Below are positions 1 to 6,472 of a DNA stretch of 7,287 nucleotides, one piece after another. The number at the start of each line of letters is the position of its first letter. Positions within the stretch are counted from its first letter, which is position 1. A program made the translations under genes and the position numbers. This stretch comes from Oscillibacter sp. (lineage in GTDB: Bacteria > Bacillota > Clostridia > Oscillospirales > Oscillospiraceae). Location of the stretch: positions 1 to 7,287 of the forward strand of contig JAFSOM010000016.1 of the NCBI GenBank assembly GCA_017447005.1, given 5' to 3'. The notes beneath the pieces were generated by a model. The model did not search any database, had not been told where the DNA came from, and was given only the letters and a program-made list of their open reading frames with translations.

Positions 1-83
1 GTCTCGTTCATCACTGCGAGATTATCAACATGACCGGCAACAGCTATCGTCTGGAGCATCGCCGCTCCATTACGCAATCCTGA
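1..83 (+). CDS. istB: IstB-like transposition helper ATPase, C-terminal end (partial)
   Basis: The frame starting at base 3 gives 26 residues and then TGA at 81-83: LVHHCEIINMTGNSYRLEHR followed by RSITQS. The pattern [R]LxHHCEI-x4-GNSYRL-x2-R is what I know as the C-terminal signature of IstB, the AAA+ ATPase that assists the IS21-family transposase IstA in target selection and strand transfer. Bases 1-2 (GT) fit the end of an Arg codon, completing the usual DRLxHH. The rest of the gene, with its Walker motifs, lies before the window. Two transposase-site-like repeats and a CA terminus follow within 56 bases, as expected at an IS21 right end. The family call rests on a short remembered motif, so it is good but not certain. 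Confidence 0.82.
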   Translation, partial: LVHHCEIINMTGNSYRLEHRRSITQS

Positions 84-91
84 CTTTTCAC

Positions 92-124
92 TGGTACACT
101 TTGTGGCGCGTTTTGGTACATTTT
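92..124 (+). repeat. Two short direct repeats at the IS21 end (92-102 and 114-124)
   Basis: TGGTACACTTT at 92-102 and TGGTACATTTT at 114-124 match at 10 of 11 bases. Their starts are 22 bases apart, about two helical turns, which places both on the same face of the DNA. Repeats of this kind near the termini are a known property of IS21-family elements and are thought to be IstA binding sites. Confidence 0.65.
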
Positions 125-126
125 AC

Positions 127-154
127 TTGACTGCTTACACCTGTTGCGTTTTAT
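127..154 (+). promoter_or_regulatory. Possible hybrid promoter across the IS21/exporter junction
   Basis: TTGACT at 127-132 matches the -35 consensus at 5 of 6 bases and lies inside the IS end, pointing outward. After a 16-base spacer, TTTTAT at 149-154 matches the -10 consensus at 4 of 6 and lies in the flanking gene. An outward -35 in the right end of IS21 is known to build a junction promoter in tandem IS21 dimers. Transcription would begin near 161, past both candidate exporter starts, so it would more usefully drive the downstream genes than the exporter. This is a consensus match only. Confidence 0.3.
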
Positions 155-1838
155 GGCGGAAAATATCGCTGCGTCCGACTTGGCGTCATTTTTTCTGGCG
201 GCTCTGGCGGCGACGCTGGCCGGTCTGCTGACGCCGCGCCTGAACGCCCTGCTCTTTTCCAGCGTCCTGCTTTTGAAAAGTACGGCGCTTCTGGCCGCTG
301 TCTCTGCCGCGCTGGTTTGCGCGTCTGTCAGCGCCCTGCTCTTCACTGTAATCCGTTCCATTTCCATTGAACGGATTACCCGTCGCTTATCCGTGCTGGT
401 GGAAGCGGCGGCTATGATGCGCGCGCTTTCCCTTCCCGCAGCGTTCTTCAAGCAGTACAGCGCGGGAGAGCTGTCCAACCGCGTTCAGTATGTCACGCTG
501 TTAGCGGAAAAGCTGATAGGCGTCGCCTTGTCTGCGGGAACGGTCGCGTTGTTTTCCTTGCTGTATGTAACGCAGATTTTTGTCTACGCGCCCGCGCTGG
601 TAACGCCCGCGCTTTGCGTATTGGGAGCGACGACGGCAATTTCCATTCTGACCGCCCTGTTGCAAACCGGGATTACGCAACAGCGCATGGAACTTGCCAG
701 TAAAGAACGCGGCCTGAGTTACGCGCTGATTTCCGGAGTTCAGAAACTCAAACTCTCCGGCTCGGAAAAAAGAGCTTTCGCCCGCTGGGGGCGGCTCTAC
801 GCGGAAGAGGCGGAACTGCTGTACAACCCTCCGGCATTTCTGAAAGTCGGAGCGGCGCTCAATATGACCGTGACGCTGGCGGGAACATTCGCTATCTATT
901 ACGCAGCGGTGAAAAGCGGCGTATCCGCGTCCGATTACTACGCCTTCAACGCCGCCTATGCGCTGGCCTCCGGCGCGTTCGCGCAACTCTCCGCCGTCGC
1001 CTTGTCTATGGCGCAAATCAAGCCGGTATTGGATATGGCGCGACCCATTCTGGAAGCGGAACCGGAAGTGTCGGAAGAAAAACAGGTAGTGGAACGCCTG
1101 TCCGGAAACATCGAATTGAACAATGTGACATTCCGTTACCGGGAGGATACGCCCGCCATACTGGACAATCTGTCTCTGAAAATCCGCTCCGGACAATATG
1201 TGGCGATTGTGGGAAAGAGCGGGTGCGGCAAGTCCACGCTGATGCGGATTCTGCTGGGTTTCGAGACGCCGCAGAAAGGCGCGGTATACTACGACGGCAA
1301 GGACCTCACGCGGCTGGATTTGAAATCCCTGCGCCGGAAAATTGGAACCGTCATGCAGAACGGAAAACTGTTTTCCGGGGATATTTACTCCAATATTGTC
1401 ATTTCCGCGCCGTGGCTGACACTGGAGCAGGCATGGGAGGCGGCGGAAACCGCGGGCATTGCGGACGACATCCGGGAAATGCCAATGGGGATGTTTACGC
1501 TGGTATCGGACGGACAGGGCGGGATTTCCGGCGGGCAACGCCAGAGAATCCTAATTGCCCGCGCTATCGCGCCAAATCCGAAAATTCTGATGATGGACGA
1601 AGCGACCAGCGCGCTGGACAATCTGACGCAGAAAAAAGTGTCGGATTCTTTGGGGAAGTACAAAAGCACGAGGATTGTAATCGCGCATCGGCTGTCCACT
1701 ATCCGCCAGTGCGACCGCATTATTGTGATGGATCAGGGGCGAATTGTGGAAGACGGCAGTTATGAGAAGCTGATGAAGCGGAACGGCTTTTTTGCGGAAC
1801 TGGTATCTCGCCAGCAATTGGATGCGCAAAACGCGTAA
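144..1838 (+). CDS. NHLM-type ABC exporter (permease-ATPase), 5'-truncated by IS21
   Basis: This is an ABC exporter half-transporter resembling the NHLM/NHLP bacteriocin-type peptide exporters, which move leader-bearing peptides across the cytoplasmic membrane. Numbering from TTG 144, six membrane helices are expected; hydrophobic stretches lie near residues 12-30, 42-70, 124-175 (two) and 234-290 (two). A family-like segment LPAAFFKQYSAGEL lies near 98-111. The ATPase domain is complete: Walker A GKSGCGKST at 357-365, Q-loop Q405, signature ISGGQ at 461-465, Walker B ILMMDE ending D485-E486, D-loop SALD at 489-492 and switch H515. The SDGQGGISGGQRQR context is typical of the family. The coding sequence runs straight up to the IS21 end, and neither TTG 144 nor ATG 153 has a Shine-Dalgarno site. 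The original N-terminus, normally including an extra domain before the membrane part, is therefore missing. The product is probably defective or unexpressed. It is the first gene of the operon, 104 bases before the STAS gene. Confidence 0.85.
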   Translation: MRFMAENIAASDLASFFLAALAATLAGLLTPRLNALLFSSVLLLKSTALLAAVSAALVCASVSALLFTVIRSISIERITRRLSVLVEAAAMMRALSLPAAFFKQYSAGELSNRVQYVTLLAEKLIGVALSAGTVALFSLLYVTQIFVYAPALVTPALCVLGATTAISILTALLQTGITQQRMELASKERGLSYALISGVQKLKLSGSEKRAFARWGRLYAEEAELLYNPPAFLKVGAALNMTVTLAGTFAIYYAAVKSGVSASDYYAFNAAYALASGAFAQLSAVALSMAQIKPVLDMARPILEAEPEVSEEKQVVERLSGNIELNNVTFRYREDTPAILDNLSLKIRSGQYVAIVGKSGCGKSTLMRILLGFETPQKGAVYYDGKDLTRLDLKSLRRKIGTVMQNGKLFSGDIYSNIVISAPWLTLEQAWEAAETAGIADDIREMPMGMFTLVSDGQGGISGGQRQRILIARAIAPNPKILMMDEATSALDNLTQKKVSDSLGKYKSTRIVIAHRLSTIRQCDRIIVMDQGRIVEDGSYEKLMKRNGFFAELVSRQQLDAQNA

Positions 1839-1924
1839 GCGAACGGGCGCGGACAAGATACTTGGAGAGCCTGAACAATGCCCGATTTGCCGGGAGCGGA
1901 AGTTCAGACGGGGATATGGAAAAT

Positions 1925-1933
1925 GGGGAGGAG
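1925..1933 (+). promoter_or_regulatory. Ribosome binding site setting the STAS start
   Basis: GGGGAGGAG ends 9 bases before ATG 1943. This favours that ATG over the in-frame TTG at 1862, which would add 27 residues with no STAS character. Confidence 0.75.
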
Positions 1934-1942
1934 CAAACGACA

Positions 1943-2239
1943 ATGACAATCAAGATGGAGCGCAACGAAGCCAACCTGACGGTATCGTTGGAGGGACGGC
2001 TGGATACGTCTACGGCCCCGAAGCTGGAGACGGAACTCAAAACCGCGCTGAAGGGCGTACAGAATTTGACGATTGATTTGGCGGAACTGGCGTATGTGTC
2101 CTCCGCTGGATTGCGGGTGCTGTTGTCGACGCAGAAAGTGATGAACCGTCAGGGAGAAATGACGGTGCGCAACGCCAGTGACGCGGTGATGGAGATATTC
2201 GAGGTCACGGGATTTGTAGACATCCTGAACATCGAATAA
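1943..2239 (+). CDS. STAS-domain anti-sigma factor antagonist (SpoIIAA/RsbV type)
   Basis: This is a single STAS domain of 98 residues, close to the usual length for SpoIIAA/RsbV proteins. It is cytoplasmic and has no membrane segment. The order fits the fold: strand NLTVSLEGRLDTSTAPKLE (11-29), strand NLTIDLAEL (41-49), the switch loop YVSSAGLRVLL (51-61), and the C-terminal VTGFVDILNI (88-97). The loop serine that aligns with the phosphoserine of RsbV is Ser54, with Ser53 beside it. The usual Asp before the serine is replaced. In known systems an anti-sigma kinase phosphorylates this serine and a PP2C/SpoIIE phosphatase removes the phosphate; the unphosphorylated form then binds the kinase and releases its partner. 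Neither enzyme is visible here, though the truncated last gene of the operon may have been the phosphatase. Fold confidence is high. The partner, whether a sigma factor or another target, is unknown. Confidence 0.93.
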   Translation: MTIKMERNEANLTVSLEGRLDTSTAPKLETELKTALKGVQNLTIDLAELAYVSSAGLRVLLSTQKVMNRQGEMTVRNASDAVMEIFEVTGFVDILNIE

Positions 2240-2280
2240 GGCGCGTGGGAGCCATCAGAAGGAGGGGGAAGGGAGAGTGC

Positions 2281-2304
2281 ATGGAGAACGATAAAGGAGA
2301 CTGA
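2281..2304 (+). other. Possible 7-codon leader ORF before the 389-residue protein gene
   Basis: ATG 2281 opens a tiny frame, MENDKGD, closed by TGA at 2302-2304, two bases before GTG 2307. A long purine-rich tract with AGAAGGAGGGGG (2257-2268) and GGGAGAG (2271-2277) precedes it. Its own codons contain the ribosome site of the next gene. It could couple translation or simply be chance; nothing shows that it is translated. Confidence 0.2.
2293..2299 (+). promoter_or_regulatory. Ribosome binding site for the GTG start at 2307
   Basis: AAAGGAG lies 7 bases before GTG 2307, an optimal spacing. No ATG in that frame lies nearby with a comparable site, so this site decides the unusual GTG start. 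Confidence 0.75.
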
Positions 2305-2306
2305 TT

Positions 2307-3476
2307 GTGGAATACACCATAAGGGAAATGATTGCGCGGAAGGGACGCGCGTTAGAGGAAACGGATTACGTCCGCTCGAATAAAGATATGCTGGATTTCC
2401 GCCTGATTTCCGGAGATTTTTACGAGTGGGAAGGCGGGAAACTGCGTTTCAAAGACAGTGGCGTCATCATGGACTTTGCGCAGGTGACGGAAGCGTTTCC
2501 GCCTTTCGGTCATATCCAGTATAAGAGCCGGGAAAAATTCCCTTATCTGACCGACAATCTGGATTCCCTCCTGACGGAGTGGAAACGCGGAAAAACAGTG
2601 GCGGTAGAGGGCGGTCCGTGCCTGTTTGGGGAACATGAAGTTCTGGTTTCTGTCCAACTGAAAAACGGGCGCGCGCGTCTGTTCGATTACGCCAACGGGA
2701 AAGCGTATCCGCCCGGAACGGAAAATCTGTCCGCGGAGCTTTTCGCCACGGATACGCGAAAGGACTCTTGCGACGCGTCAGAAACTCTGGCGGAATATCT
2801 GCGCTTGCATGGCCAACAGACAGAGCGGATTTCATTCCGGCAGGAAAAACAGGCCCTCACGCCGCAGGAATATTTGAATCTGCGTTATCCCTTTGAAATG
2901 GCCGCCGCCCTTGGAGGACCGCTGGTCATTCCAATTCCGGATATGTCCTACTGTAAATATCTGCTTTCCGTGCTGGAATTTGTTCCGGAGGAACTGCGGG
3001 CGCAAACGCTGGCGGAATTTGACGCGGTTTCCGATTGCATTACAAATTTCTTCCTCAAAGCCATTGACGCGCTGCAATCGCATTGGCGGATTGAACATTT
3101 CCTTTGCGTCCATAAACGGAATGCGGCGGCTGTAGAGACATGGTATCGGGATCGGGCGCCCTATATTGAACGTCATAAGCTCCTGAGACACTTAACCCGG
3201 TTTCCGGAAAAAATGGAATCCGTCAAAGACTACGTCTCCATGCCCGCATTGCCCTTTTACCTCTTTGGCGCGGAAAATATCCTGGAAGTCAACAATATGA
3301 CGGAAATGGACTCCTATCGTAAATGCAAAGCGGCGCACAGGAACGCATTGCGAATGGGCTGCATCCTGTTTCCGGAACTGTTCAGCGGCGACGGGATTCA
3401 TCTGTTCTACTTCGCGCCTCCACAGTGGAAAGCGTATGACCATTATGACAATGGATTATCCGAAGGAGAACCATAA
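2307..3476 (+). CDS. Uncharacterised soluble protein, 389 residues, GTG start
   Basis: I do not recognise this family. The protein has no signal peptide and no convincing membrane helix, so it is probably cytoplasmic. The first 140 residues look beta-rich, with WEGGKLRFKDSGVIMDFAQ near 41-59 and VAVEGGPCLFGEHEVLVSV near 98-116. The second half looks mixed alpha/beta and carries the more distinctive motifs: RYPFEM (193-198) then GGPLVIPIPDMSYCKYL (203-219), WYRDR (279-283), LPFYLFGAENILEVNN (315-330) and MDSYRKC (334-340). The conserved-looking polar and aromatic residues in PDMSY and in LPFYLFGAE could form an active or binding site, but I cannot assign a reaction. The gene sits between STAS and the MFS receptor fusion, and its TAA overlaps the next ATG (TAATG), so the two are probably translated in tandem. 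That suggests a role in the same pathway, for example peptide handling or signal relay, without proving it. Confidence 0.85.
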   Translation: MEYTIREMIARKGRALEETDYVRSNKDMLDFRLISGDFYEWEGGKLRFKDSGVIMDFAQVTEAFPPFGHIQYKSREKFPYLTDNLDSLLTEWKRGKTVAVEGGPCLFGEHEVLVSVQLKNGRARLFDYANGKAYPPGTENLSAELFATDTRKDSCDASETLAEYLRLHGQQTERISFRQEKQALTPQEYLNLRYPFEMAAALGGPLVIPIPDMSYCKYLLSVLEFVPEELRAQTLAEFDAVSDCITNFFLKAIDALQSHWRIEHFLCVHKRNAAAVETWYRDRAPYIERHKLLRHLTRFPEKMESVKDYVSMPALPFYLFGAENILEVNNMTEMDSYRKCKAAHRNALRMGCILFPELFSGDGIHLFYFAPPQWKAYDHYDNGLSEGEP

Positions 3477-6472
3477 TGCTGAAGCTGAAAGGGATGAAAA
3501 AGAAACCGAAAAAAGGCAACGCGCTCCGTGTGTGCGGGGAATACTTCCTTTCCCGGAACCTGAAATGCGCGGACTTGGTTCTGGTTGCGGTCGTGGCGGC
3601 GTTGCTGTGGTTCTGCTGGACGTTTTCCATGCCGTTTTCTCAGGTCTTTACGTCCACGACGGATATTACGCTCGGTTACAATGCCAAACAGGATGAGCAG
3701 GGACTTTATTATGTGGTGGACGATGGCCACAGGCGTCTGCTGTGTTTCGACGAAGACGCCCATATCCGCTATGCGCTGATGAATCCGACAGCCGGAGAGG
3801 GCGGCGGATTGTACATCGATGATTTCGCCACAGACGGCGGACTTCTCTATCTGTCCGCTTCCGAATGGGATGGAATGCTGTTGTCCAGAGAAGTAATCGC
3901 AGTTTTTAACGGAGAGCGCTATGTGCGAACTCTTGCGGAGCGGGATTACACTTCCAAAGCGGTCAACAAACACCGCTTTTACGGCGTCAGCATTCAGGAG
4001 GGCGTACTGTCTTACGTAGAATGTGAAGACAATGCGATTATAGCGCGCCGCGTTGCGCTGGCGGACGGAGAGGAACGCGCGCAACGGATTTATTTTGAAA
4101 ACGCCTTCAACGCGGTAAGCGACTGCGCGTTTTACCGCGACGCAATCTATGTCATGGAAAAGAACGGGACAATTACCGCGTTTGAGAATGGAAAGCGGGC
4201 GCTGGTTTACTCCACCAGATGGAAAGGGGAAGGTGAGCGGATTCCCTATCGTATCGCCATTTCCTCCAGCGGCGAAGTCTGCTTTACGGATATTCGCAAC
4301 GGGATGGCTATCCGGGCGCGGAGTGCCGCGCACAGTAGCGTCGCGCTGGCGGAAACCGCCTCGCAGACGTTGAACTTCACACGGGACGGGAAAGGCGCGT
4401 TGTATCTGGAAGAGGACGGATTGCGGGTAGAATACGGCGCGGAAAGCCGGATGTATCTCTCCCTATCCAAACCGACACGGCGCATGGTCTTGCAGGCAGT
4501 CTGGTTCGCGGGCGTTGTGGCGCTGGCTCTTGTGGCATTGCTTCTGCTGGTTCGTATCGCGGTATGCTTTTTCACCCGCAAATATGCGCTTCCGCAGATG
4601 GTTTCCTTCTGGGTCATTGGCGCGGTGGCGTCGGTATCCATTCTACTGTGCGGAATGCTTCTCAGCAACTTTAGCAGTATCTACCGCCAAAGGCTGATGG
4701 ATCAGATGGAAAACAGCGCGTACATTGTGGCTAACCAGATTCCTGCCGGGACGATTTCGCGTATCCGCCACGCGGAAGATTTTAACGGCGACGAATATCG
4801 GACGCTGTGCGAAATTATGGAACGGGTATTTCCTTTGAACTTGGATATGAATCGGCGGCTTTATTGTAATATTCTCCGGTTATCCGACGATGGCGAAAGC
4901 GCCTTTGCCGTGGCGTATTTGGATCAGTCCATTGGAGTCTATTTTCCGCTGGACGACGCGGACACGGAAGAAGTGCGGCGGATTTTCCAGTCACATGGAA
5001 ACGCGGGAACGCTCTGGAGCGACAATGTAACAGACATATCCGGCACTTATCTTTCCGTAAAAGCGCCGATTCTGGAAAACGGCGAGGTCAGCGGGGTGGT
5101 GATGGTTGGCGCCGATACCTATGTGATTCAGGAGATGATCACACGCCTGCAAGTTCAGATTCTTTTGTCTATCGTCATTATTATGATGCTGATTTGGCTG
5201 ATTGCGTCGGAAATCATGGCGTGGTTTACCAACATAAGCCTGTACAAAACCAACCTGTCGGAAGGGGATTCGGAAGCGCTGCCCGGACACTTGATACGGC
5301 TGCTGGTATTCGCGGTATTTGCCTGTTACAACATGACCTCTACGTTCCTGCCCGTGTGGATTCTGCGCAACAGCGCCGTCTTTGCGGAAGAATCGCGGGA
5401 ATTTATGGCTTCTCTTCCTCTGACGGTCAATATCTTTACCATAGGCGTGATGTCGCTGTTTACGGCGGAGGGGGTGCGGCGTCTGGGAATCGGACGGATT
5501 TTGACCATCAGCACAACCTGTTCCCTCTGCGGCAATCTGCTCATGTTTCTGTTTCCGTCTTACAATACGCTCTTTTTCGGGCTGTTGATTGACGGTATCG
5601 GCGTGGGCCTGATTACTAACGCTACCTACGTCCTGCTGACCTGTATTCGGGACGAGACGAATCGGCAGTGGGGCTTTACGGTCTATAACGCGGCGTACCT
5701 GTCCGGCATCAACTTTGGAATGCTTCTTGGCTCCCTGCTGGCGGTAGCGCTGGGACAGCGGGCGGTTTTTCTGATTGTGGCGCTGGTATGGCTGTGCCTG
5801 ATGTTGCTGGGACATCTGCTTCTGCGGCAGTTGGAAGGATTGCTGGCGGCGCAGGCGCGGGAAGAGGAACAGGCGGCGGAGGGAATTTCCACTCTGCGGT
5901 TCCTGTTCAGCAAGCCGGTCATGAGCTTTATCATTCTGATTCAGAATCCCTATATTATCTTTAGCAGTTTTGTATTCTACTTTGTCCCGGTGTTCTGCGG
6001 GAACATGGGCTATGACGAAACCGTCGTATCCATTCTGATTATGGTCTATTCGGAAGTGGCGGTTCTGACGGGCGATACGCTGACAAATCGCGTGACAAAA
6101 CTGTTGGGCAACCGGGGAATGTACGCGGCGTATGCGACAAATATCGTAGCGCTGATGGCATTCGCCTGTATGCGCAGTATGCTGGGCATAGCGCTGGCGC
6201 TGTTGCTGATGGGCGTTGCCGCCGCGTATGGTAAAACCTTGCAGCAGACATGGTTCCTCAAGCGGAAGCAGGTTCATCGTTATGGGGAAGCCAGGGCCAT
6301 AGGCGTTTATAACTTTTCTGAAAACATTGGCGAATCTCTGGGACCGATTGTCTTTGCCCGCCTGATGGCGCAACGTCCTCTTTTGGGCGCGGTATCCCAA
6401 TTCTGCCTCGTCATTGCCGCGTTCGGCGGCGGACATATGCTGTTGAACGGAAAGGAGCTAAACGAAAGATGA
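3476..6472 (+). CDS. Receptor-like MFS fusion: beta-propeller, Cache and 12-helix MFS
   Basis: This is a 998-residue membrane protein in three parts. After a basic N-terminus, helix 33-53 leads to an outside domain (55-337) with about six repeated strand units, roughly 77-101, 117-152, 169-195, 218-246, 258-282 and 299-325. These resemble the blades of a beta-propeller. Helices 338-366 and 374-396 follow, then an outside Cache-like sensor domain (400-557) ending ILENGEVSGVVMVGADTYVI, and helix 558-583. Residues about 603-993 form an MFS-like 12-helix body. Motif-A-like loops occur at 663-677 (EGVRRLGIGRI) and 869-882 (LTNRVTKLLGNRGM). A topology with the N-terminus inside places both sensor domains outside and the MFS ends inside, which is consistent. 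Typical MFS carriers have about 400 residues, so this is more than double. AAGGAG at 3463-3468 lies 7 bases before ATG 3476. It may be a transporter gated by an outside ligand or a receptor that has lost transport; the substrate is unknown. Confidence 0.88.
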   Translation: MLKLKGMKKKPKKGNALRVCGEYFLSRNLKCADLVLVAVVAALLWFCWTFSMPFSQVFTSTTDITLGYNAKQDEQGLYYVVDDGHRRLLCFDEDAHIRYALMNPTAGEGGGLYIDDFATDGGLLYLSASEWDGMLLSREVIAVFNGERYVRTLAERDYTSKAVNKHRFYGVSIQEGVLSYVECEDNAIIARRVALADGEERAQRIYFENAFNAVSDCAFYRDAIYVMEKNGTITAFENGKRALVYSTRWKGEGERIPYRIAISSSGEVCFTDIRNGMAIRARSAAHSSVALAETASQTLNFTRDGKGALYLEEDGLRVEYGAESRMYLSLSKPTRRMVLQAVWFAGVVALALVALLLLVRIAVCFFTRKYALPQMVSFWVIGAVASVSILLCGMLLSNFSSIYRQRLMDQMENSAYIVANQIPAGTISRIRHAEDFNGDEYRTLCEIMERVFPLNLDMNRRLYCNILRLSDDGESAFAVAYLDQSIGVYFPLDDADTEEVRRIFQSHGNAGTLWSDNVTDISGTYLSVKAPILENGEVSGVVMVGADTYVIQEMITRLQVQILLSIVIIMMLIWLIASEIMAWFTNISLYKTNLSEGDSEALPGHLIRLLVFAVFACYNMTSTFLPVWILRNSAVFAEESREFMASLPLTVNIFTIGVMSLFTAEGVRRLGIGRILTISTTCSLCGNLLMFLFPSYNTLFFGLLIDGIGVGLITNATYVLLTCIRDETNRQWGFTVYNAAYLSGINFGMLLGSLLAVALGQRAVFLIVALVWLCLMLLGHLLLRQLEGLLAAQAREEEQAAEGISTLRFLFSKPVMSFIILIQNPYIIFSSFVFYFVPVFCGNMGYDETVVSILIMVYSEVAVLTGDTLTNRVTKLLGNRGMYAAYATNIVALMAFACMRSMLGIALALLLMGVAAAYGKTLQQTWFLKRKQVHRYGEARAIGVYNFSENIGESLGPIVFARLMAQRPLLGAVSQFCLVIAAFGGGHMLLNGKELNER

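Larger units (their letters stand above)
1..139 (+). mobile_element. IS21-family insertion sequence, right end (partial)
   Basis: This stretch holds the end of an istB-like gene, then 56 non-coding bases with two copies of TGGTACAYTTT, and then a terminus reading CTTACA at 134-139. Read outward on the other strand it begins TGTAAGCAGTCAAGTAAAAT. IS21 elements typically end in 5'-TG...CA-3' and carry repeated transposase-binding sequences inside their ends. From base 140 the sequence at once encodes LLRFMAENIAASDL, which fits the interior of the ABC exporter family, so 139/140 is the likely junction. The target-site duplication would be the first 4-8 bases after 139 (beginning CCTG) and should recur at the element's other end, outside the window. 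The exact end could be off by a base or two. Confidence 0.78.

Noticed and set aside
501..1538. Long minus-strand open frame of 345 codons opposite the exporter.
   Set aside because: It is antisense to clear ABC exporter motifs, has low-complexity Arg/Gln-rich content and lacks domain features, so it is a shadow of biased codon use.
3..1838. Possible single fused gene, since the IstB remnant and the exporter share a reading frame.
   Set aside because: A TGA at 81-83 separates them, and the stretch 84-139 fits a non-coding IS terminus; the shared frame looks coincidental.
1881..1894. Short inverted repeat CCCG...CGGG in the gap between exporter and STAS genes, considered as a terminator.
   Set aside because: The stem is only four pairs and no T-run follows, so it is unlikely to terminate transcription.
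1862..1942. N-terminal extension of the STAS protein from TTG 1862.
   Set aside because: There is no good ribosome site at 1862, the added residues are not STAS-like, and GGGGAGGAG precedes ATG 1943 at good spacing.
2880..3345. Resemblance of the 389-residue protein's second half to cyclodipeptide synthases (hydrophobic strand before SY, and Y...LPF near residue 309-317).
   Set aside because: The catalytic GxSxxN-type motif is absent, the Y-to-LPF spacing is off by one residue and the expected Glu is missing. The match is too weak to name.
3443..4333. Minus-strand open frame of 296 codons opposite the propeller region.
   Set aside because: It lies wholly over the well-supported + strand gene with its own ribosome site; no domain seen.
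4991..6436. Minus-strand open frame of 481 codons opposite the MFS domain.
   Set aside because: Its composition is rich in His, Gln and Arg, as expected from the reverse complement of membrane-helix codons. No recognisable domain.
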